This document shows, piece after piece, positions 26,163 to 34,524 of a DNA stretch of 64,000 nt. Within the stretch, counting starts at the first letter, position 1, and the number at the start of each line of letters is the position of its first letter. The notes beneath the pieces were generated by a model. That model was not told the DNA's origin. It saw nothing but the letters and a program-made list of their open reading frames with translations, and did no database searches. Origin of the DNA: Thermococcus guaymasensis DSM 11113 (lineage in GTDB: Archaea; Methanobacteriota_B; Thermococci; Thermococcales; Thermococcaceae); contig NZ_CP007140.1 in NCBI RefSeq assembly GCF_000816105.1, positions 1,700,388 through 1,764,387 on the forward strand. The letters are read 5' to 3'. The position numbers and the translations under genes were made by a program.

Positions 26163-26762
26163 TTATAAGCCTTCCTGGGCAGAGTTGAGAACCCTTGCCC
26201 TGGGATATGAAAGGAGCAGTGAGACTACCCACAGCGATACTGAGGCGGTGTAGAGCATAATCGTGGGTACGGAACGAGGATAGAGAGCGTTTACGAGCGT
26301 GAAAGCCACGAGAAGCCAAGCGGAAAGCCTTGCCATTGAGGCGGACTTCACTGGTGAATTCGAATAAAAGGCCACAGCATTCATCAAGAGAAGCAGAGAA
26401 ATGTCAGAGAACACCAAAACAATATGTGCCTTCGGATTGCCACTTACACCCGCGGACAGGACAATCAGACCGATTTGGAAAAGCATTTCAAGCTTTGCTC
26501 CAACGAGGCCACTCATCGAGAGGGCATAGACTATCAACGCAGAACCGAGAATAACGAGTACCCTTGCATCGTTTACATAGAGACCGGCTAGGTCTCCAAT
26601 GAACCCCAAAGCGGTCACAAGGCCTCCTAGGAGGAGTAACCAGGATAGTTTTTCCTTTCCGAGTCTGTATCGTTCCACAAGTCTCGTTAAGTGCCACGTG
26701 AGAAAAATTCCCACCAGCACGAGGAGGCCATTAGCGGACATTACGAGGGTATATGAATCCAT
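26163..26762 (-). CDS. hypothetical six-helix membrane protein
   Basis: A 199-residue hydrophobic protein with about six membrane helices and no recognised motif. Its general look (VYALSMSGLVGAKLEML in the middle) recalls membrane sensor modules that precede DUF835 in this order, but no DUF835 domain is attached. The gene is somewhat AT-rich. The start at 26762 (MDSYTLV) is preferred over 26774 on weak grounds. Confidence 0.65.
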   Translation of the reverse strand: MDSYTLVMSANGLLVLVGIFLTWHLTRLVERYRLGKEKLSWLLLLGGLVTALGFIGDLAGLYVNDARVLVILGSALIVYALSMSGLVGAKLEMLFQIGLIVLSAGVSGNPKAHIVLVFSDISLLLLMNAVAFYSNSPVKSASMARLSAWLLVAFTLVNALYPRSVPTIMLYTASVSLWVVSLLLSYPRARVLNSAQEGL

Positions 26763-26850
26763 AGTTCTCAACAATAGAACTTAGAAGGCAGGAGATATAA
26801 ACCTTGCCCAATGACGAAGACAAAAAGAGGGGGTAAAGGGGAAAATCTGA

Positions 26851-26890
26851 CCTCTTCCCCATCCTGAAGGGCGAGGCTTTCAAAAGAAAA
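26851..26890 (+). repeat. IS200/IS605-like end fragment, copy 1
   Basis: The sequence reads CCTCTTCCCCATCCTGAAGG, then GCGAGGCTTTCAAAAGAAAA. It matches copy 2 at 30579-30620 in the same orientation at most positions. The hairpin-forming core followed by GAGGCTTTC is, from memory, the kind of sequence flanking archaeal IS200/IS605 transposons. No transposase or TnpB is adjacent. Confidence 0.6.
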
Positions 26891-26899
26891 ATGTAAAGT

Positions 26900-27247
26900 T
26901 CACTCGAGCGCGACCTCGTTCTCCCAGAGGCCGTGGATGTTGCAGTAGCTGAGCGCGTAGAGCTTGCCCTTCTTCTCAGTCCTGAAGAAGAACACCGCCC
27001 GCGGCTCGGTCAGCGGGTCGCTGTGATTGCTGAACTCGGCCCTGCCGACGAGAACCGGGAAGTTCTCCCCCTCGGGGTGGAAGTAGAGCTCGATCCACGC
27101 TATGTGGTGCTCCGGGGTGTTCGGGTGCGGTATCTCCTTGCCGACGCTGACCTCGACCTTGACGAGGTCGCCCTCCTTTTCGTATTCTATAATGGGGACG
27201 TGTTTCTCCCCCTTCCAGTCTCCACTCTTTACCGTTCCGCTAAGCAT
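26900..27247 (-). CDS. sorA: superoxide reductase (neelaredoxin type)
   Basis: A 115-residue iron enzyme that reduces superoxide to peroxide in the cytoplasm with electrons from rubredoxin. The ligands are all visible: the Glu and His in GEKHVP, two His in IPHPNTPEHH, and Cys and His in CNIHG. It is about nine residues shorter than the Pyrococcus furiosus enzyme, from a deletion in the loop before TEP. The start at 27247 follows GAGGTGG. It is 10 bases downstream of the rubredoxin gene, in one operon. Confidence 0.95.
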   Translation of the reverse strand: MLSGTVKSGDWKGEKHVPIIEYEKEGDLVKVEVSVGKEIPHPNTPEHHIAWIELYFHPEGENFPVLVGRAEFSNHSDPLTEPRAVFFFRTEKKGKLYALSYCNIHGLWENEVALE

Positions 27248-27257
27248 CTCAACCACC

Positions 27258-27419
27258 TCACTCTATCTTTTCAAACTGGTCCTTGGGTGCACCGCAGAGC
27301 GGGCAGACCCAGTCGTCCGGGAGGCCTTCAAACCTGGTTCCGGGCTCTATCCCGTTGTCCGGGTCGCCCTCGTCCTCATCGTAGATGTAACCACAAACTG
27401 TGCACTTCCACTTCGCCAT
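27258..27419 (-). CDS. rubredoxin
   Basis: A 53-residue protein, [15 protein letters not shown] at the start and [17 protein letters not shown] at the end, with the two CxxC iron-binding pairs (Cys6/Cys9 and Cys39/Cys42). It is the electron donor to superoxide reductase and rubrerythrin, whose genes flank it. A GGTGGAAGAA leader precedes the ATG. It reads continuously with the superoxide reductase gene. Confidence 0.96.
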   Translation of the reverse strand: MAKWKCTVCGYIYDEDEGDPDNGIEPGTRFEGLPDDWVCPLCGAPKDQFEKIE

Positions 27420-27498
27420 TTCTTCCACCATCCTAGTATAATCAGTTCGACCTTATAAGGTTTGTGGTTCAAACTTAGGATGTAGAAAAGCGAAAGGT

Positions 27499-28014
27499 TT
27501 ACTCAAAGACCACGAACTTGTCCCTGGGGACACCGCACACAGGGCACTTCTCGGGAGCCTCATCAACGGCTGTGTATCCGCAGACGGGGCAGATGTAGAT
27601 CCTCTCTATCTCTACATCCGTTCCGTGCTCGGCCTTTTCCTTGGCCTTGGCGTATAGCTCGGCATGTATCTTCTCCGCCTCAAGGGCGTAGTGGGTCGTC
27701 CTTACCGCGTCCTTCTCACCCTGGAACTCGGCGGCGTTCTTGAAGACGGGGTACATATCCTCGACCTCGTAGGTCTCGCCATCTATTCCCGCCTGCAGGT
27801 TCTCGGGGGTCTTCCTGAGGTGTCCGAGCGCTATGAAGTGGTTCTTCGCGTGAATGAACTCCGCGTAAGCAATTGCCCTGAAGAGCTTGGCTATGTTTGG
27901 GAAACCCTCCTTCTCGGCCTGCTCGGCAAAAATCAGGTACTTCATGTGCGCCATGCTCTCGCCGGCAAAAGCGTCTTCCAGCAACTTCCGGGTCATTTTC
28001 TTCTTCACTACCAT
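27499..28014 (-). CDS. rbr: rubrerythrin
   Basis: A 171-residue protein. The ferritin-like diiron domain comes first (AFAGESMAHMKYLIFAEQ, EFIHAKNHF, ALEAEKIHAELY) and a rubredoxin-like Fe(SCys)4 domain last (CPVCGYTAVDE ... CPVCG). It reduces hydrogen peroxide using rubredoxin. The minus-strand TATA attatatac lies near 28062. With the downstream rubredoxin and SOR genes it forms the typical Thermococcales oxygen-detoxification set, though a gap of about 80 bases suggests separate promoters. Confidence 0.95.
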   Translation of the reverse strand: MVVKKKMTRKLLEDAFAGESMAHMKYLIFAEQAEKEGFPNIAKLFRAIAYAEFIHAKNHFIALGHLRKTPENLQAGIDGETYEVEDMYPVFKNAAEFQGEKDAVRTTHYALEAEKIHAELYAKAKEKAEHGTDVEIERIYICPVCGYTAVDEAPEKCPVCGVPRDKFVVFE

Positions 28015-28147
28015 ACCTAACACCTACCAAACGTTAGTACATTAATATCTCGCCATTAAAGTATATAATGATTTCTAGAATTGAAAGCTTAAAGATAGTA
28101 TTCTCACGCTTCCTATGACCACCCCGCACTTCTTAAAAGAGAAAAGT

Positions 28148-29377
28148 TCAGGAGAGCCACGCCACGAGCTTCCTAACTGCTTCCCTGAGCTTCTCTTCGT
28201 CCTCAGGCCCGGGAGCACCTTTGCTTTCGACGGTGTCAACGTGGTCGAACTTGCTGCGGGTTATGAGGGTCTCTATCTTCCTTCCGGCGACGCCGCCCCA
28301 GCCGAAGGCGCCGACGATGAGAACCGGCTTCTCGTAGTTGGCCTTGTCCACGATCTCGTAGAGGGCATACCTTATGCGCGGGTGTATCTCAGCCTCGTAG
28401 GTGGAAGCGCCGATTATCAGGGCCTCGCTGTCCGGAACCTCACCCAGTATGTCGCTTACCGCGGGGGCCTCCTTGTCCGTGAACCGGTAAACGACCGGGT
28501 TCAGTCCGTTCTTCCTCAGCTCGTCTATCACGATTTCCATCCTCCTCTCAACGAAGCCGTACATGGAGTCGTAGAGCACCAGGACTTTGCCCTTCGTGAC
28601 CTTTCCAGCCCCGACTGCCTCGTAGTACTCGAATACCCTGGCCGGGTTCTTCCTCCATATGAGCCCGTGGCCGGGGAGTATCATCCTGGCATCATCAATT
28701 ATTCCCAGCCCCTTGAGCTTCTTGATGTTCTGGACTATGTACTTGTGGTAGTGCCCGATGACGGTGACTATGTACTTGGTCACGTAGGGGAGGTACTTCT
28801 GAACGACCTCTTCATCGCTGTCATCAATAGTTTCTGGGATTCCGTAGCCGCCGCCGGCGTCGCAGGAGAAGATCAGCTTGTCTTCCACTACGTAGGTAAT
28901 CATCGTGTCGGGCCAGTGGAGCCAGGGGACGGTTATGAAGCGGAAGGTTCTCCCGCCGATCTGAAGCTCCTCACCGTCCTTGACGATCTTGAAGTTCTTG
29001 ACGACTTCCTCCCCGTAGAAGCCCTCAAGGAGGTTTCTGGCGAAGGCCGTTCCAATTATCTGTGCCTTGTACCCGTTGGCCTCAAGCACCTTTGGAAGGG
29101 CCCCGGTGTGGTCGGGCTCGGTGTGGTGGACTATTATGTGCGTTATCTCCCCGGGATTGACGAGCTCTTTGAGCTTTTCGAGGAAGAGGTCAGCGTACTC
29201 GGCCTTTGTCGCATCGAACAGAACAACCGCGTCCTTCAGCTTCATCAGGTAGGCGTTGTAAGTTATCCCCTCCGGGATGTCCCAGGTCGCTTCGAAGTAC
29301 TTAATGCGGTCGTCGTCGACCCTTATGATGTAAAGTTCAGGCTCCTCAAGAATTTTTTCAACCCTAACAGCAGGCAT
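28148..29377 (-). CDS. fprA: flavodiiron protein (A-type flavoprotein)
   Basis: A 409-residue protein. The N-terminal metallo-beta-lactamase-like diiron domain has the motif HHTEPDH, then VPWLHWPD, FSCDAGGG and LPGHGL. The C-terminal flavodoxin domain begins at about residue 255 (VLVLYDSMYG). It reduces O2 or NO to water or N2O in the cytoplasm, probably with rubredoxin. The start at 29377 is the first Met fitting the family (MPAVRVEKI). Its presence 10 kb from hcp adds a second possible NO scavenger. Confidence 0.94.
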   Translation of the reverse strand: MPAVRVEKILEEPELYIIRVDDDRIKYFEATWDIPEGITYNAYLMKLKDAVVLFDATKAEYADLFLEKLKELVNPGEITHIIVHHTEPDHTGALPKVLEANGYKAQIIGTAFARNLLEGFYGEEVVKNFKIVKDGEELQIGGRTFRFITVPWLHWPDTMITYVVEDKLIFSCDAGGGYGIPETIDDSDEEVVQKYLPYVTKYIVTVIGHYHKYIVQNIKKLKGLGIIDDARMILPGHGLIWRKNPARVFEYYEAVGAGKVTKGKVLVLYDSMYGFVERRMEIVIDELRKNGLNPVVYRFTDKEAPAVSDILGEVPDSEALIIGASTYEAEIHPRIRYALYEIVDKANYEKPVLIVGAFGWGGVAGRKIETLITRSKFDHVDTVESKGAPGPEDEEKLREAVRKLVAWLS

Positions 29378-29507
29378 TTCTATCACCGAACCTATTTGGT
29401 ACGAAGACGTAAATAAGGTTTTCTCAACCAGAAGTTGTGGACAGAACTGGGAGCTGGAGAACATGCTATGTATCCCTATTTTGCCGTAAATAAAATGGAA
29501 ACGGCGG

Positions 29508-29652
29508 TCAGACCTTTAGGAGCTCGAAGATTTCTTCTAGGTTAAAGCGACAGATAGTGGAGAGCGACCTTTCGACGAGGAGGTGCCCGATGCCCGTTGA
29601 CACTTCTGTTTTGCTCTGATTGTGATATGAGCCTTCTGGATGGAGTTTTAGT
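29508..29652 (-). pseudogene. short coding remnant of unknown family
   Basis: The minus strand holds about 46 in-frame codons between a TAA and the TGA at 29508-29510, ending HLLVERSLSTICRF, NLEEIFELLKV. The amino acid pattern looks protein-like, but there is no usable start codon or Shine-Dalgarno site, so it is probably the C-terminal relic of a lost gene. I could not place the family. It accounts for much of the 370-base gap between the flavodiiron and tautomerase genes; the rest holds only the promoters. Confidence 0.4.
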
Positions 29653-29749
29653 TACTCAACTTGTTAAATCTCCTATTCCCTTAACTCAACTTCCACTTAG
29701 CCCGCAAGGATTTTAACGTATGAAACAAACAACATATCTGGTGGTTCCC

Positions 29750-29944
29750 ATGCCGACGGTGATAATTGAAGGCCCTAAAGCCGATGCTGAGATCAAGAGG
29801 GAGCTCGTGAGGAGGATAACCGAGGTAGTTAGGGAAGTCTACAAGGTACACCACGTGAGCGTGATAATCCACGAGAATGAGCCTGAAAACGTTGGCGTTG
29901 ATGGGGAGCTCCTCTCCGATGTGATAGCAAGGAGAAAGGGGTAG
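29750..29944 (+). CDS. 4-oxalocrotonate tautomerase family protein
   Basis: A 64-residue protein beginning MPTVIIEGPKADAEIKREL. After removal of Met the N-terminal Pro1 is the general base of the tautomerase family. Size and beta-alpha-beta pattern fit a small hexameric enzyme; the natural substrate in archaea is unknown. The start at 29750 follows GGTGGTTCCC. Confidence 0.88.
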   Translation: MPTVIIEGPKADAEIKRELVRRITEVVREVYKVHHVSVIIHENEPENVGVDGELLSDVIARRKG

Positions 29945-30052
29945 TCCAAGCGATTTATAATGGACTCTCTCCGAGTTGGTCTTTATGAACCATACTGAGG
30001 TCCCAAGGACGCCTGTTAGTACGTTTATTGGTTATTTAACAGGGTGATGCCC

Positions 30053-30520
30053 ATGAAAACGCTCGTTGTCTTCTACTCACGGAGTGGGACGACAAAAAGG
30101 GTCGCCCGGGAAGTAGCCGAGGCCCTCAGCGCGGACGTTGACGAGGTCATAGACAAAAAGTCCCGGAAGGGTATTTTAGGCTTCCTAAGGGCGGGCTACG
30201 ATGCAACGAGGGGCAAAACAACGGAGATAGAGTTTGAGAAGGATCCTTTTGATTACGACCTTGTGGTCATTGGAACTCCCGTCTGGAACGGCCGCGTGAC
30301 CCCGGCCATAAGGACTTACCTGCTCCGGAACAGGGAGAAGATTAAAAACGCCGCCTTTTTCTGCACGTGCGCGGGAAGGCTCGGAAAGTGCCTTGAGCAG
30401 ATGGAGAAAATCCTGGGAAAGAGGCCAGTCCTCAGGAAGATCTTGGTGAGAAAGAAGCTGGAAGAAGGGATAAAGGAGCTGGTTGAGGGTCTGAAGGCCT
30501 TAAGTGATCCTAATCTTTAG
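30053..30520 (+). CDS. flavodoxin domain protein
   Basis: A 155-residue protein with the FMN phosphate loop YSRSGTTKRV at the start and the GTPVWNGRVTPAIRTYL loop around the flavin ring. It resembles flavodoxin-like oxidoreductases, with two extra cysteines in FCTCAGRLGKC. It is probably a cytoplasmic electron carrier or reductase. ATG 30053 after GGTGATGCCC is preferred to the GTG and ATG just upstream. Confidence 0.88.
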   Translation: MKTLVVFYSRSGTTKRVAREVAEALSADVDEVIDKKSRKGILGFLRAGYDATRGKTTEIEFEKDPFDYDLVVIGTPVWNGRVTPAIRTYLLRNREKIKNAAFFCTCAGRLGKCLEQMEKILGKRPVLRKILVRKKLEEGIKELVEGLKALSDPNL

Positions 30521-30578
30521 CTGTGCTGAGTCGTGAAGAAAGCGACGCAGGTTAGGGAGGCTGAAATTTCCAGCATGG

Positions 30579-30620
<42 letters not shown>

Positions 30621-30700
30621 GTAACCCCCACTCTTGATGAAGGTCTGAATTCTGACACATTTACTACTTTTCCAGGCGATGTTTGTACCTGTTACGAAAA

Positions 30701-30736
30701 GCTTTTAATCGAGTATAATGTGGCTACACAATGGTA
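30701..30736 (+). promoter_or_regulatory. promoter of the membrane-DUF835 gene
   Basis: Cgaaaagcttttaatc is a BRE/TATA-like element; about 26-30 bases downstream lies the in-frame ATG at 30736. An earlier ATG at 30718 would lie upstream of the expected transcription start, so the message is probably leaderless or nearly so. Confidence 0.5.
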
Positions 30737-31803
30737 TGAGATGGAGATATGTAGAGTCAGTTACCCCCAGCATCAGTGTTCTCACAGCCATCATAACCCT
30801 AGGGGTACTTATTTACACGTACTTAAAGCATTGGAAAAGGCCCCTCCTTTACTGGTCTGCCGCTTGGGTCTTCTTCATACTAATGATGGTGTCATTTCAT
30901 ACAGAGAACAAAGAGGGAGTTGCAATTTTCTATGCCCTCTTCGCAGGAATGGCAATGTCCGGGACTGTAAGGTATCTCAAGGAGCATGGTGGTTTCAACG
31001 TTCTCTCTATGCCGGAGTTAATAGGGATTGTCCCTTCCCTCGTTACCCTCTACGGTGTGGTCTTAACTCATTTAGGGCTCCCCTATGGCTTTTTATCCTC
31101 TATTGAAGTCCCCTTTGTCGTCCTTTCAGGAGCGGTTATAATATTGGCCGGCATTCTTTTCGTGAAAATGAGTAGAAGACATAGAGACAGTCTTTACCTG
31201 GGCATTATAACAATTGCGTTTGGCATATTCGTTATCCTCTACCCAGTAAGAATGAGTTTTACCAGACTTCATTATATATTGAGGCTCCTCGCTACTGTTA
31301 TGTCTGTATTCATAGCCTTTTTCTTAATAAGGCTTGTACGTTCCAGGGGGTTCTTGTTCCTTGAGGAGCCCGTAGAGGTGAAAGTCTCCCTAGAACCCGG
31401 CGTCAAGCTCATAACACCTCGAGAGTACGAAGAAGTGAAAAAAGAGCTCAAGGAATATCCCGTGCTGGCATTTGTTAGGGACTTACGCGTCCCAGAAAAA
31501 TGGACGACCTTCTACTTGAGCAACACGGGGCAAAAGGGTTCCATCTCTCCAACGAATATTGCATACCTAGCCCAAGTAGTGTCTGACTATTTTAAGAAGG
31601 CAAAAGAAAAAGGAATTAGGGGTGTCGTGGTGATAGATTGCGTTGAGTATTTGATAACATACAACAGCTTTGAAGCTGTTGTGAAGTTCTTAGCAACATT
31701 GGCGGACCTTGCGCTGATAAACAATGGTGTGCTTCTTGTAGTCGTAGAAAAAGAGGCCTTGGAGGAGCATCAGTTTGTAATACTAAAGCGAATTCTAGGT
31801 TAG
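30736..31803 (+). CDS. seven-helix membrane protein with C-terminal DUF835
   Basis: A 355-residue protein with about seven membrane helices in residues of about 10-215, then a cytoplasmic DUF835 domain (from ITPREYEEVKKELKEYPVL onward). This layout is frequent in Thermococcales and looks like a sensor; the signal and output are unknown. The gene is more AT-rich than its neighbours, like other surface genes here. The second DUF835 in the window is fused to a ferritin-like domain. Confidence 0.78.
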   Translation: MRWRYVESVTPSISVLTAIITLGVLIYTYLKHWKRPLLYWSAAWVFFILMMVSFHTENKEGVAIFYALFAGMAMSGTVRYLKEHGGFNVLSMPELIGIVPSLVTLYGVVLTHLGLPYGFLSSIEVPFVVLSGAVIILAGILFVKMSRRHRDSLYLGIITIAFGIFVILYPVRMSFTRLHYILRLLATVMSVFIAFFLIRLVRSRGFLFLEEPVEVKVSLEPGVKLITPREYEEVKKELKEYPVLAFVRDLRVPEKWTTFYLSNTGQKGSISPTNIAYLAQVVSDYFKKAKEKGIRGVVVIDCVEYLITYNSFEAVVKFLATLADLALINNGVLLVVVEKEALEEHQFVILKRILG

Positions 31804-31867
31804 ACCGGTTTCTAGGGGGTCTGAACGAAAAGGCCCTTCAGCTCGAAGACGACAAAGCCTTCATTTT

Positions 31868-32414
31868 TCACTCTTTCTGTGTTTTCCACGCCTTCCCGAA
31901 CTCGTTATAGCTCACCTTCTCCCACTCGGAGACCTCTTCCCCGTGGGGTTCCTTTTTCTCCGCAGGGTAGCCGACCCCAATGATGCAGAGGACGTGGTAG
32001 TTCTTAGGAATGTTAAGGAGCTCCCTCACGTACTCCTCAGCGGTCCTGTTCTCATCATGCATCCTGTTTCGTATCTGCACCCAGAAGGCACCGAGGCCTG
32101 GGTTGAAGGTAGCGAGCTGTATGTGCTCTGCCGCTATGCTGGCGTCTTCAATCCAGACGTCGCTCCTGCTCTCGTCGGTGGTGACGACATCGCGAGAGGG
32201 GCCATCGCCAGTCTGGGGGCACCTAACTTTGCCGTTGAGAGAGCAAGGAACTTTCCTCCGTCGTCAACCACGATGAAGTGCCAAGGCCTCTTGTTGAACG
32301 AACTCGCGAGAGAAAGGCCGCCTCAAAGAGCTTCTCAACGAGCTCCCTCGGCACAGGTTTATTCTGGAAGCGCCTGATGCTCCTCCTCTTTCCGAGGACT
32401 TCAAAGAACTCCAT
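31868..32414 (-). pseudogene. nitroreductase family gene with two frameshifts
   Basis: Three frames together spell one nitroreductase. It starts MEFFEVLGKRRSIRRFQNKP (32414), goes on as SSFNKRPWHFIVVDDGGKF in a second frame, and then as ESRSDVWIEDASIAAEHIQL to the stop at 31868. Single-base losses are needed near 32303-32312 and near 32188-32198. Both lie at a CTCTCGCGA sequence on the coding strand. The rest of the protein is well preserved (GLGAFWVQIRNRM, HVLCIIGVGYPAEKKEP), so decay is recent, or the shifts are sequencing errors. Confidence 0.75.
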
Positions 32415-32527
32415 GCCACTACCAAGAGCGTTTGAGAAGGGGGTTTGGTACATTTCCTCGGCATTTCTCATTTTAAAAAATAAAAAATAAAATGAATAAC
32501 CTCCACTGAATCTTGCCCGGTATTCTC

Positions 32528-33922
32528 CTAGCTTTGACTTGCCGTAGCAGTTTGTTGATAAGTAGAGGTCTCTGCATTTTTGGATGCCTTAACAATAGTA
32601 ATGGTGGCGTTAGAGTCTTGCACAGAAGCCCAAGATTCCGCTACCTCAATATCGGAACTTGATATCTCGACCTTAAAGTTGCTCGTTTGAATGGAAGGCT
32701 CCGTGATAGTCGCGTTGGAGTCCTTTGAAATGCTTGGGAATGAACCATCTGGAGGGAGCTTTAAGACCCAGAAGTTTCCACCTACGGTACCAAAGTTGAA
32801 AGTAGAACCCGCTGCTACTATGTCTCCTTCTGGGGTAACTGCGATCGCGGCGGCCCAGTCATCTGACTCTCCTCCATAGGTCTTCTGCCACTTAACATTG
32901 CCGTTTTCATTAAGCTTTAGAATCCAGACGTCGAGATTACCAGCCCCAAAGCTATTAGTCTCCCCGGCTACTATTATGTCGTTGTCTGGGGTAATTGCAA
33001 TCGCGTAGGCACTGTCACGGCCAGGCCCACTGTACGTTTTCTGCCACTTGACATTTCCATCCCTATCAAGTCTTAGAATCCAGACATCCTTATTGCCTGC
33101 ACCGAAGCTGTGAGTAGAACCTGCCACGAGTATGTCTCCGTTTTTAGCAAGAGCAACGGAGGAAGCTTCGTCCATTTTTTTGCCACCGCATGTTTTCTGC
33201 CATTTTACATTCCCATTCTTATCAATCCTGAGAACCATAATGTCCCAATCTCCAGCACCGGAACTAAAGGTAGACCCCACCACAATGATGTCTCCTTCGG
33301 GGGTTATAGCAATGGCAGTTGCATACTCATCATCCCTGCTACCATAGGTTTTCTGCCACTTAATGTTACCATTCTCATCAAGCCTTAGAACCCACACGTC
33401 AGCGTTACCAGCGCCGAAGCTGAGAGTGTAACCTGCCACTATAATGTCACCGTTATCAGCGACGGCAACCGCACGGGCATAATCGCCATATTTACCGCCG
33501 TATGTTCTCTGCCATTTTATATTTCCATCCTTGTCAAGCCTAAGAACCCAAGCATTGCCCGCACTTGTGTCAAAACTTGTACTATCTCCGGCTATGATTA
33601 CATCCCCATCTTTGGTGAGGGCAATGGCGCCAACAGCATCAAACAACTTGCCTCCATACGTTTTTTGCCACTTCACACTACCGTTGGCTTTGAGTTTTAT
33701 GACCCACACATCTTCATAGCCAGCACCAAAGCTCCTGGTCTGTCCTGCCACCACTACTTCACCATCTGGAGTTACAGCGACCGCGGTCGCATAGTCAAAT
33801 GATTCACCACCATAAGCGTTGGCCCAGTAAAATTGTTTCCTTTCAAAGGTTTTTTCGCCTAGACCAACCATCCCAATTACCAACATAATAATTCCCAAAA
33901 TTAGCAGTGCACTTTTTCTCAT
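32528..33922 (-). CDS. secreted seven-repeat beta-propeller protein
   Basis: A 464-residue protein with an N-terminal signal or anchor helix (ALLILGIIMLVIGMVGLG), then seven repeats of about 52 residues. The consensus is built from YATAIAVTPDGDIIVAG, SFGAGNxDVWVLRLD and NGNIKWQKTYGG. Seven units are exactly one closed propeller. The Ser/Thr-rich tail after the repeats has no membrane anchor. It is probably an exported surface protein. The repeats are also visible at DNA level as 156-base units, which suggests recent amplification. Confidence 0.82.
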   Translation of the reverse strand: MRKSALLILGIIMLVIGMVGLGEKTFERKQFYWANAYGGESFDYATAVAVTPDGEVVVAGQTRSFGAGYEDVWVIKLKANGSVKWQKTYGGKLFDAVGAIALTKDGDVIIAGDSTSFDTSAGNAWVLRLDKDGNIKWQRTYGGKYGDYARAVAVADNGDIIVAGYTLSFGAGNADVWVLRLDENGNIKWQKTYGSRDDEYATAIAITPEGDIIVVGSTFSSGAGDWDIMVLRIDKNGNVKWQKTCGGKKMDEASSVALAKNGDILVAGSTHSFGAGNKDVWILRLDRDGNVKWQKTYSGPGRDSAYAIAITPDNDIIVAGETNSFGAGNLDVWILKLNENGNVKWQKTYGGESDDWAAAIAVTPEGDIVAAGSTFNFGTVGGNFWVLKLPPDGSFPSISKDSNATITEPSIQTSNFKVEISSSDIEVAESWASVQDSNATITIVKASKNAETSTYQQTATASQS

Positions 33923-34058
33923 TGGGCCCACCCATAGAGCTGACAGAAACGTTCCTTATAACTGTTGTGCTGTTGGATTTTTATTACATTTTTCTTTCGA
34001 AAATCTTGAAAGCGGGCAAGGCGGGGAGGGGATAGGATAATTGGGAGAAAGGGCACTT

Positions 34059-34400
34059 TCACTCCCTGAATATCTCCCCCGTGACGAGGTCTATTCCTAT
34101 CTTCCTGACCCTGAGCTTCCAGAGCTTCTCGGGCGCTCCACCTCCAACTTCTCTGTAACCCGCCATCTCGATTATCCCCATGTCCTCGAGGGCCGAGAGG
34201 TGGTAGTAAAGCGTTGAGCGGGGCATGTTGAGGCCCCTCTCTTGGAGGGCCTGGTATATCTCGTTCGTCCCCTTGACACCATCACTCAGGATTTTTATGA
34301 TGCTCCGCTTCGGTTCGGCCATCAAAGGCTTGAGGGTCATCATGAGGTTCTTCAAAACTGCCATGTCACCCATCATCCACTTCGGCACATCCACCACCAT
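34059..34400 (-). CDS. winged-helix regulator (ArsR/TrmB-like)
   Basis: A 113-residue protein with a winged helix at about residues 33-90 (RSIIKILSDGVKGTNEIYQA, MPRSTLYYHLSALEDMGI). It lacks an obvious metal-binding cysteine pair, so it is not a classic arsenic sensor. A minus-strand TATA (tttataag, about 34422-34429) lies 26 bases before the ATG, so the mRNA is likely leaderless. It is divergent from the TauE/BASS transport cluster and probably controls it. Confidence 0.85.
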   Translation of the reverse strand: MVVDVPKWMMGDMAVLKNLMMTLKPLMAEPKRSIIKILSDGVKGTNEIYQALQERGLNMPRSTLYYHLSALEDMGIIEMAGYREVGGGAPEKLWKLRVRKIGIDLVTGEIFRE

Positions 34401-34524
34401 TGATTATTGCCTTTCAATCCTTATAAAATTACCGCTTTTGGGCGAGTTTAGCTCAAATGTTATAGAAAGCTTTATAAAGATTCTTGTGATATTACAAAAC
34501 AGAAGAAGACGGAGGTGGTTGAGG

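Noticed and set aside
28115-29416. 433-codon plus-strand open frame
   Set aside because: It is the antisense shadow of the flavodiiron protein gene, which has complete catalytic motifs; the shadow has none and no promoter.
32528-33922. Regular repeats suggesting a CRISPR array
   Set aside because: Repeat units are 156 bases, in frame, and encode beta-propeller blades; there are no short direct repeats with unique spacers.
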